From positions 1 to 64,000 of the forward strand of contig JAJDTT010000255.1 in NCBI GenBank assembly GCA_022827025.1: a stretch of 64,000 nucleotides of DNA, given 5' to 3'. Position 1 is the first letter of the stretch. Every line of letters starts with the position of its first letter. Origin of the DNA: Acidobacteriota bacterium. GTDB taxonomy: Bacteria > Acidobacteriota > UBA6911 > RPQK01 > JAJDTT01. The notes below the pieces were generated by a model. That model was not told where the DNA came from, ran no database searches, and was given only the letters and a program-made list of their open reading frames with translations. The translations under genes and the position numbers were made by a program. Positions 56,806 to 64,000 of the stretch are shown piece by piece.

Positions 56806-58575
56806 TTAGTCCGGTTCCTCGATCGTCAATACTTGATCTGCTTCCAGATTCTGCAGTGTTTGGACAACCCCGGTCGGCCACCGGATAAAGAGTGTATCTA
56901 TTCTTTTCTTTTGCCCCAAACCGAAATATAAGCGACGATCGCTGCCGGAGAGATAACTGTCTCCACTGGCGACCTCTTGAACTTGGTTCCGGTGGCCGGC
57001 CGACTTCAGCCAGGCCCGGGCACCGATGGCGTCACGATTGCTCCGGGCGCCGACCAGCTTCAAAAGGAGCCAGTGTCGATCGCCGGTCCCCTGATTGTAG
57101 AGCAGACTGGGACGTCCATCCAGATTCGAGACGACGATGTCGAGAGCACCATCGTTGTTCAGGTCCCCGACTGCCGTCCCACGGCCGACGCTTTTTGGTT
57201 GAGCCAGCCTTTGGGACACGTTGGAGAAAGTGCCCTCTCCGAGGTTTCGATAGAGAAGATCGTCCTGGGGATAGGTCAGATCGGTCTCCCGCTCGACTTC
57301 GGGATAGAGATGCCCGTTGACCACGAAAAGATCTCTCAACCCGTCACCATCGTAATCCAGGAAGGCGCTGCCCCAACCCATGTAGGGGAAACTGTCGGAG
57401 AGTTTGGCGCGGGCAGTGACGTCGATGAAGAATCCGTTGCCCAGATTCTTGTAAAGAGTGTTTGTATCTTGCGCGAAGTTGGTCACGAACAGGTCGAGAT
57501 GGTCATCGCCGTCGTAATCCCCAAAGGCCACGCCCATGCCGGCTTGCTCCAACCCGTCTCCGCTCAGAGCCACGCCGGATAGCAACCCGACTTCGGAGAA
57601 GGTCCCATCGCCCTGATTTTGAAAGAGGAAATTCGGGTTCGAATCATTGGCAACGTAAATGTCCAAGTCCCCATCGTCGTCGTAGTCGAGAGAGACGACG
57701 CCCAGACCGTAGTAGCCTGGATCCTCGATCCGGCTGGCCCGTGTGACCTCGGCGAACGTGCCGTCGCCTCGATTCCGGAATAGAACGTCGCCGTCTCCCG
57801 GCAGTCCCTGTGGCCCGCACATGACCTTCAGGCCCATGTATGAGCAGAAACGATTCTCTTCCGGGCTCGGTGGCGGCAAGCTCAGGTCAAGCTTCACGTA
57901 GGCCGCGACGTAGAGATCGAGCAGGCCGTCGCGATCGTAGTCCCCCCAGGAACAACCCGTGCTCCAGCCGCCATGGGCCGTCCCGGATTTTTCGCCGATG
58001 TCTGCGAACGTCCCGTCGCCGAGGTTTTCGAAGAAGACGTTGGGACCCAGATTGGTCACGTAGAGGTCCTGATCTCCGTCGTTGTCGAAGTCAGCGGCCG
58101 CACAGCCCATACCCCAACCCGGATCACCGGCTCCGGACTCTGCCGTCACGTCCTTGAAATGATCATTCCGCAGATTCTTGAAGAGGTAATTATGGAGACG
58201 TGCCGGGTCTGATTTTCGAGACTGACCGCGAACGGTGGAACCATTGACGACATAGATATCGAGCCAGCCGTCGTTGTTGTAGTCAAACAGGCAGACCCCT
58301 CCGGTCATCCCCTCTACCAGGTATTGCTTGTTATCGGGATCGCCGGCGCGAATCCGGGCTTGAAGACCATGGCGGGCGGCCGTGTCCCGGAAGACCGCCG
58401 TCTGGGCGTTACCGGTGGCTTGGGCACGGCCATGGATGGAAGCGAGCAGAATCAACAAGAGGTTCCATGACAGCCGGCAGACGGCTTGAGACCGCCGCCG
58501 CGTCAGAGCATCGGGGCGGCTACGAGTTGCCGACAAGGACCTTCCGGACCGGAGAGCTTCTCTCGGAAAAAACAA
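56806..58575 (-). CDS. CRTAC1/FG-GAP repeat protein with ASPIC-UnbV domain
   Basis: A protein of 589 residues from TTG 58575; the true start is uncertain because no ATG precedes the signal-like LSWNLLLILLASIHG. From about 60 come repeated FG-GAP/VCBS-like blocks with calcium-binding DxDxDG loops (DFDNDGDQDLYVTN, DYDGDDHLDLFVTN, DYDDDGDLDIYVAN). The last 80 residues are the ASPIC/UnbV domain (GARAWLKSAGHRNQVQEV, LYFGLGQ, IRWPTG). An outward-facing adhesion or binding role is likely. Confidence 0.88.
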   Translation of the reverse strand: MFFPREALRSGRSLSATRSRPDALTRRRSQAVCRLSWNLLLILLASIHGRAQATGNAQTAVFRDTAARHGLQARIRAGDPDNKQYLVEGMTGGVCLFDYNNDGWLDIYVVNGSTVRGQSRKSDPARLHNYLFKNLRNDHFKDVTAESGAGDPGWGMGCAAADFDNDGDQDLYVTNLGPNVFFENLGDGTFADIGEKSGTAHGGWSTGCSWGDYDRDGLLDLYVAAYVKLDLSLPPPSPEENRFCSYMGLKVMCGPQGLPGDGDVLFRNRGDGTFAEVTRASRIEDPGYYGLGVVSLDYDDDGDLDIYVANDSNPNFLFQNQGDGTFSEVGLLSGVALSGDGLEQAGMGVAFGDYDGDDHLDLFVTNFAQDTNTLYKNLGNGFFIDVTARAKLSDSFPYMGWGSAFLDYDGDGLRDLFVVNGHLYPEVERETDLTYPQDDLLYRNLGEGTFSNVSQRLAQPKSVGRGTAVGDLNNDGALDIVVSNLDGRPSLLYNQGTGDRHWLLLKLVGARSNRDAIGARAWLKSAGHRNQVQEVASGDSYLSGSDRRLYFGLGQKKRIDTLFIRWPTGVVQTLQNLEADQVLTIEEPD

Positions 58576-58735
58576 GAGTCGAATCGATCACAATTGACTG
58601 CCGAAGGTGGGACTTCACACTAATACCGGTGTCGCATTGGCAGACGGGTCCGACTACCGGCGGCCAGCGCTCCAGCCCGGAGGCGCAACCACATCCCAGC
58701 TTCGTCCTAAAATGTAAATCCGGTAGCGGCCTTGG

Positions 58736-61700
58736 TCAGAACCTGAACTTCAGAGCAAACTGAATCTGCCGTCCTCGTCCGGCGCTTTGGATTCTTCCCA
58801 CGGTGCCCGACGCCAGATTGCTGACTGGATTGCCGAAATTCGGACGATTCAACAAGTTAAAGAACTCTCCCCGCAACTGCATGCTGCTGGTTTCGGTTAC
58901 AGCAAAGTTTTTCATCAATCCGAAATCAACATTGGCAAATCCGGGACCGACGAGCGTGTTTCGCCCCAAGGTTCCAAACGTCAACACGGGATTGGGTTCG
59001 AACGCGTCCGGGTTGAAATACCTCTGTATGAGTTGCCCCCGGTCGCGCCCGGTATCCAGTTTCGCGTTTCCAAACTGATTGGGCCGGTCCTGGTTGAGCG
59101 CCGTCCTGGAGTTGTCCAAGCCGGTCATCACCGTGAAAGGACTTCCGCTCTGCATACTGACCAGGCCTGTAAACTGCCAGCCGCCCAGCAAATTCCTGAT
59201 GACGACCGAATCATGCTGGGTGAGCCAGCCTGGACTCCAGACCCACGAAGCGGAGAAGATTTGGCGCCGGTCAAACGCCGCCGGTCCCCGGTCCAGACCG
59301 GGGTTGTCCGAATCTTGATGGACGCCACGATTCTGGTAACCCGTACGGGTTGTATCGATCCATTTGCTCCGGGTGTAGTTCACATTGAGCAGGTAGTTAG
59401 CGGTAAACCGTTTGCTCAACACCATCTGCAGCGCGTTGTAATTGGAAGATGCACCATCTTCGAAGCGCCGAATGGTGCTGATGCCGGCCGGGTTGTAACG
59501 GCGGCGCTGCTGGCGATTCCCCAACGTGCAGGCGTCCGGGTTGCGAGATGGACAATCTGCGGGATTCCGTTCGACTGTGTCAGCCAGTTTACGCACCGTA
59601 TTCCCTACAAACGCGACCTCAAGCAGATAATCCTGAGGCAACTGCTGCTGCACGGCGAAACTGTAATGCTGAATGTAAGGGTTTCGGATTTCCGGTTCAA
59701 TCGCCCAAGCTGAGATCGGTTTCGAAAAGATCACGACCCCGGTCTCCGGACAAAATGTCGATATTGTTCCTGGGCACGCACTGGGCAAGGGACTCTCTCG
59801 GAACGGATTGGAAAACTCGCTCAGGAGATCCGATCCCAGCGAGAAGATTGGCAGAAACGGCTGGTTCAGCGCCGAAAACTGGGAGTAGCCATTGGTGCTG
59901 AACTGGTAAAAAACACCCCAGCCGGCACGGACACTGGTCTTTCCAGTTCCAAAAACATCCCAAGCCAAGCCCAGGCGGGGGGCGAAGTTGTTCTTGTCGG
60001 GCATATAGGTCGATCCCGAAATCCCCGGGTCATTTCCATAGGCCATCCCCTCGGGAGCTGTCGGGAAGAGCGTGGACTGGTATCCCGGTATCCAGGTCGC
60101 AATCCTGTCGTCCTGTTCCCGAACGGGATCGTCGTACTGATATCTCAATCCCAGATTGAGAGTAACGTTGTTTGAGACCTGATAGTCGTCCTGAACGAAG
60201 AAGTTCAGGAACCAGGAACGATGATCTTCCCGCTCCAGGAGCAGGAGGAGGTTGCTGACGTGGCCGACCATGAAGTCGCCCAACGTATTGCCGGTGAGCT
60301 CCCCGTTAAAGGTAAACAGTCCCTGGTCGAAATTGGGACGACCCACCATGTGAAGCTTCTCAAAGGAGAACCCGAACCGAACAGTGTGGTCTCCTTCAGT
60401 GACATGGACCGTATCCTGCGCCTGCCACGTGTTGTCGAGTCTCACGTGGTTCCCGAGAAAACTCGAGGAGAGACTGAAACGACCAACGACATTAATGTTG
60501 GGAGGGAACGGAATTTCAGTGTTGACGCCCTGGATTCCGTAGTCAGCCGGTCCCCGCTGATTCGAGTGAAGTTGGGACTCGTCTCGGCGCCCGTATGAAA
60601 TCTGAGCCTCATTGATCACCCGGGGACTGAATGTGTGCGTGTTTTGCAATGTGGCGTTGTGCACGGAATAGGGCGTCGTCTTGGTGGTCCAGGGAATATT
60701 TCCGTCATTTCGGAAGAAGTCCGATTTGTCTCTCCAGAACCGTCCCGTCAGTCGATTGTTCTCGGTGAACTGATGATCCACCCGAATCAGATACTGATCG
60801 CCGTTGGATCCCGCGCTCGTATTCAAAGCGAACCCGCCACCCGGAGCATTGGCATTCGGAAGCTCCGAAATCACGTTCAGTGCGGCCGGGTCCAGCCTGT
60901 TGGATGGAATGATGTCCCCTGGGAAACGTTCTCCCGTCACTGGATCGATGGGAGGATTGGAGGAAGCGGAGAAATTTCCCTGCCGCTCGAGAGCGGAGGG
61001 AGGAATGGCGCCTGACATGACTCTTGACTGCCGGATACGGGTTCCCTGGTAGCCAAAGAAGAAGTGGGTCTTGTCCTTGATCACAGGTCCGCCCACGGTT
61101 CCGCCGAACTGGTTGTACACGAGAAAGGGAGACTCAGGCGCAAAGAAGGAACGGGCGTTCAAGGCGCCGTTGCGGTGGAACTCGAAAGCACTCCCGTGAA
61201 AGCGGTTGGTACCTGACTTGGTAACAACGCTGAAACTGGCCACCGAACCGCGGCCTTTCGAGGCATCGTAACTGTTGGTCTCAGCTCGAAACTCCTTGAC
61301 CATGTCCGGAGGTGGCATGGGAAGGCCACGAGCTCGTTGGACATTGTTGAACTGGGCTCCGTCCAACTGGAAAGAATTCATCTGACCGTTTCCACCGCTG
61401 ATGTTCACGATGATGTCCCGGGTGCCCTGCTCGGGAATCGAAATACGTGCCGCACCCGGAATCAGGGTGATCAGGGCCAAGGGGTCGCGGCCGGCAAGCG
61501 GCAGTTCGTCGACCCTCTTCTCGTCCATGAGGCGACTGATGGACGCGCTTCTCGTCTCCACCTGTATGGCCGTCGAGGCAACGGTGACCTCCTCGGCCAC
61601 CTCCCCGACCCTCAAAACCAGATCGACCCGGGAGTTTTCCTCCACCGTGAGATGAATTCCTCCCATCACCAGTTTCTTGAACCCGGACAATTCCGCCTCC

Positions 61701-61969
61701 ACCCGGTAGTCTCCCAAGGGCAGGAGGGTGATCCTGTAGAGTCCCTAATCGTTGGAAAGGGAGGTCCGTTGGAAGCCCGTTCCTTCGTTGACGGCGACGA
61801 CCTCGACACCGGGAATCACGCCGCCGGTCTCGTCCTGGACTCTGCCCAGAATCGTCGCGGTCTGTTGCGCCTGCACGGATACCGTCGCGACCGCCAGCAA
61901 CAAGAGCCCCAAAACGATCTGAAGGCAGAGCGGGTTTGACCTCGTGGCCCATACAGTTCTACTTGCCAT
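58736..61969 (-). pseudogene. TonB-dependent receptor (Oar-like) interrupted by an amber codon
   Basis: Read as one frame of 1077 codons from ATG 61969 (AAGGAG about 10 bases upstream). Residues 1-35 are a signal peptide (LGLLLLAVATVSVQAQ). The carboxypeptidase-regulatory domain is cut at 61747-61745 by TAG: the frame reads RTSLSND-stop-GLYRITLLPLGDYRVE. The homologous join is normally SND(Q/A/K)GLYR. Everything after it (plug LDGAQFNNVQRARGLPMPP, barrel, terminal LKFRF) is intact with no further stop or shift. Either a recent nonsense mutation, a sequencing error, or amber readthrough. It heads a minus-strand set with the CRTAC1, deacetylase-like, rhaM and isomerase genes. Confidence 0.85.
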
Positions 61970-62169
61970 TGCTAAAAGACTCCTTGGCAGGGGGTGGATC
62001 CTCATGGGCAACCCGCCTCTGATTTCCACCTCGTAGGGGACGCATAGAAAGTTGGAGTTGGTACCCCAAAAGCAAATTAGAGTCAGTATCGACCAGGGAG
62101 ACCGGTCGGGTCAAGGGAAAATCGCGACGAAGCGGTCCCATTCCCGTGCGCCGGCCAAACCGGAATGAA

Positions 62170-62194
62170 CGTAGGGGCACCCTTGCCGTCTTCG
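62170..62194. repeat. Half copy of the palindromic repeat
   Basis: GTAGGGGCACCCTTG without a matching right arm; likely a decayed copy of the GCACCC subfamily. Confidence 0.6.
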
Positions 62195-62213
62195 CTTCAA
62201 GCGGGTTCATGCC

Positions 62214-62307
62214 GCCAGGAAGAGGGCGACCACAAGGGTCGCCCCTACGATACGGACGCGCCAGGAAGAGGACGACCACACACAGAGTCGCCCCTACGAT
62301 ACGGACG
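62214..62307. repeat. Two tandem units, each with a palindromic repeat
   Basis: GCCAGGAAGAG(G/-), GCGACC or ACGACC arm, loop, GTCGCCCCTACGATACGGAC occurs at 62214-62257 and again from 62260, a 46-base period. The second copy has a longer loop (ACACACAGA instead of ACAAG). This suggests duplication of a whole unit, including flanks. Confidence 0.85.
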
Positions 62308-62382
62308 GGAATTGTCCGGAGAATGCGGAATCCTTACAAGGAATGACGACCGACCCCAGCGCCCGCAACCAAATTTGAGACC

Positions 62383-62412
62383 GTAGGGGCACCCCTTGTG
62401 GGTGCCCTCTTT
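62383..62412. repeat. Palindromic repeat, GCACCC subfamily
   Basis: GTAGGGGCACCC, CTTGT, GGGTGCCCTCTT; eight perfect pairs. Confidence 0.85.
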
Positions 62413-62440
62413 CGTCACCGCATCAACTGCCGGCCCGGGG

Positions 62441-62470
62441 AGGGCGACCACACACAAGGGTCGCCCCTGC
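62441..62470. repeat. Palindromic repeat, GCGACC subfamily
   Basis: AGGGCGACC, ACACACAA, GGGTCGCCCCTGC, with an expanded CACACA loop. Confidence 0.85.
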
Positions 62471-62482
62471 GCCGGCGCCGGT

Positions 62483-64000
62483 TCAGGGCGTCCGAGCGAG
62501 GTCGGTCTCCAGGCTGGAGAGTTCGAATGTCGTAGAACAGGTCGCCGAGTGGTCCAGGATCGCGTCGGAAATCGTGATTTCGAGCTTGTACTCGCCGGGT
62601 CCCAGGTCTTCCAGTTGCAGCGCGTTGGCAACGATGACCCGGTCTCGAAGGCGGAATGTCGAGCCCTTCACCCGCTCGGTCCCGACTTGCGATTTGCCGG
62701 CCCGGTGCCGGACCTGGTAGTCGACTTTCAGATCCGGTTCGCCGGTCGACCCGTCCAACCCGAAGTTGTACACCTCGAAATAGACAATGAGCGGTTCGCC
62801 AGAGCGGTAGCGGCGATCGACTCGGGGGACGACCTTGAAGTGTCCCATCACAAATGGCTCCGCAACGAGCTCGGGGTCTGTCGCGGATTCGATGCGTCGA
62901 GCCAGAAACACTGCGCTGGTGAGGAGCCGTTCCGAGTTGGACCGGCCGAGGGAGATGCGTTGCGTCGTCATCCCCATCTGCTCGTTGTTGGCGTCTCTGA
63001 CGACCAGTTCCACCTTGTACAGGCCTGGCGCCAGACTGAATTTCTTTTGATACACCGACTGTTGCCGAGCCAGATCGTCGAAATTTGGCAGATAGGTCGA
63101 GACGGTGTCGTCAAATTCGTAGACGACCCGTCCCTGCAGGGAAGTCACCGCACCATAGATATCGACCGTTGCCTTGTGAGCGCCTGAGTGTTCCTTGAAT
63201 TGCAGATGTCGATCCTCGATTCGAACCGTAATCGGAACCAGCATCTCCTTCTCGGTCAACCGGATGTGATGAATGGCCGACTTGACCGGAATCTGGTCGA
63301 AGTAAACCTTTGAAGTCACGACCCGCTGAAGGTCTTTGAACTTGATTTCGGCAGGCCGGCTCAACTGAAAGATCCGTTGCATTCTCTGGAACGGCAGATC
63401 CTGCATCCGGAGAGTGCCGTACATGGGCTGTATTGGATCCGCCACAATCTGGTTGCGTATCCGATCGCCTCGATCCATGCTTCCGGAGAGCTCAGCCAGC
63501 GTCATCCCGCCGACGCCGCCCACATGCATGAGGGCGTCCTTTTCGTCCGGATTTCGCGCCAGCCGGAATTCTCCCGTCATGGTCGGATCCACGAACTCGA
63601 TCTCGACCTCACCGCCGATTCCCTCAATGTAGTCGTAGCGCCAGACCTCAAATGGAAAAGCCGCGGTAAAACCGCCTCCTTCCCAGGGCTCTCTTCGATA
63701 GTGTCCGCCTTGATGCGTCTTCTTGCTGGTGGGGGGCCCGTGCATGATGTAGATTCTTCCCCGGTCCGTCAGCCAACCCGCAACTCCTGATTTGAAGTTC
63801 TCGTTTGCATAGGCGATACGCCGAAAGTGCTCGTCCCGGTACTCGTTGATGGCCGTTCTGAGGTCCGGATCACGACGCCTCCAGAACTGCTCGATGAAGC
63901 TTTCGCGTTCATCATCCGTGCGCAGTTCCTCGAAGGATTTCTTCTCCTGGTCGGTAATGATGTACTTGACGTCCTGCTCAACCCATTTCTTGTAATAGTC
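62483..64000 (-). CDS. GWxTD-domain protein, N-terminus outside the window
   Basis: Open from the right edge: 505 residues are visible and the start is beyond 64000. The motif GWLTDRGRIYIMHGPP lies about 80 residues into the visible part (near 63770-63720) and is the family signature (G-W-x-T-D). FEELRTDDERESFIEQFWRRRDPD before it is the typical approach. After it comes the FEVWRYDYIEG block, then a beta-rich C-terminal region ending in an immunoglobulin-like YKLEITISDAILDHS segment. GWxTD proteins are characteristic of Acidobacteriota; their role is unknown. Part of the frame reads from 63745 as an internal start but is certainly longer. Confidence 0.9.
   Translation of the reverse strand, partial: DYYKKWVEQDVKYIITDQEKKSFEELRTDDERESFIEQFWRRRDPDLRTAINEYRDEHFRRIAYANENFKSGVAGWLTDRGRIYIMHGPPTSKKTHQGGHYRREPWEGGGFTAAFPFEVWRYDYIEGIGGEVEIEFVDPTMTGEFRLARNPDEKDALMHVGGVGGMTLAELSGSMDRGDRIRNQIVADPIQPMYGTLRMQDLPFQRMQRIFQLSRPAEIKFKDLQRVVTSKVYFDQIPVKSAIHHIRLTEKEMLVPITVRIEDRHLQFKEHSGAHKATVDIYGAVTSLQGRVVYEFDDTVSTYLPNFDDLARQQSVYQKKFSLAPGLYKVELVVRDANNEQMGMTTQRISLGRSNSERLLTSAVFLARRIESATDPELVAEPFVMGHFKVVPRVDRRYRSGEPLIVYFEVYNFGLDGSTGEPDLKVDYQVRHRAGKSQVGTERVKGSTFRLRDRVIVANALQLEDLGPGEYKLEITISDAILDHSATCSTTFELSSLETDLARTP

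Larger units (their letters stand above)
61970..62482. other. Intergenic region packed with palindromic repeats
   Basis: No gene is supported in these 513 bases. Five copies or half copies of the palindromic repeat lie at 62170-62194 (half), 62221-62248, 62268-62297, 62383-62412 and 62441-62470. Two of them sit in a tandem 46-base period unit (62214-62307). Confidence 0.8.

Noticed and set aside
62170-62470. CRISPR-like array
   Set aside because: The repeats vary in loop and stem, alternate in orientation and spacing, and have no cas genes; they are dispersed hairpins.

Overview
This high-GC window (coding density about 90 percent) most likely comes from an Acidobacteriota genome, perhaps an uncultured one. 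The evidence is a GWxTD-domain protein cut by the right edge, two very large Oar-like TonB-dependent receptors with carboxypeptidase-regulatory N-domains, a PSD1/DUF1501 gene pair, CRTAC1 and PQQ-propeller secreted proteins, and a dispersed family of short palindromic repeats. No rRNA, tRNA, phage or CRISPR locus was seen. The assignment rests on family content, not on a marker gene.

Layout, left to right. 1-770: 3' end of a REP-associated-transposase-like gene and a patch of degenerate repeats. 770-3964 (-): TonB-dependent receptor. 4088-9582 (+): a single-chain fusion of a GT4 glycosyltransferase and a LolD/MacB-type ATPase, translationally overlapped by a giant FtsX-type permease whose gene carries an in-frame copy of the palindromic repeat. 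9821-14175 (+): a tight four-gene operon of HemN-like radical SAM enzyme, flavin oxidoreductase with a halogenase-type WxWxIP motif, hotdog thioesterase and PaaK-like ligase; this is the best candidate for an unrecognised small-molecule pathway. 14197-15309 (-): PQQ propeller. 15556-22310 (+): AddB/AddA-like recombination nuclease-helicase pair. 22391-23043 (+): VapBC-type toxin-antitoxin pair. 23135-26035 (+): a TIM-barrel-like unknown and an anSME-type radical SAM protein with a SEC-C tail. 26066-29745 (-): YyaL-type thioredoxin-domain protein, iron-containing alcohol dehydrogenase and an orphan VapB-like antitoxin.

29986-34992 (+): a complete polyamine-type ABC importer (ATPase, binding protein, two permeases) followed by a methionine aminopeptidase paralogue. 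35100-36811 (+): DUF3311 small membrane protein and SSS symporter. 43763-36861 (-): a complete molybdenum hydroxylase operon in the order G-S-L-M-D-E-mocA, with a CoxL of the RGAGR (form II-like) type; its XdhC-type factor lies apart (45916-44798) beyond a rhomboid protease gene. 47397-46246 (-): metK with a recognisable promoter. 51836-47604 (-): PSD1 plus DUF1501 pair. 52101-53597 (+): exported TIM-barrel-like protein. 61969-53650 (-): a co-directional set of TonB receptor (split by an amber codon), CRTAC1 protein, deacetylase-like protein, rhamnose mutarotase and sugar isomerase, which looks like a deoxysugar or glycan utilisation locus. 62483-64000 (-): GWxTD protein, start outside the window.

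The genes suggest a heterotroph that takes up glycans and amines, may oxidise an organic substrate with a Mo enzyme, and carries many short mobile hairpin repeats. All function calls come from motifs read by eye; no database search was run.
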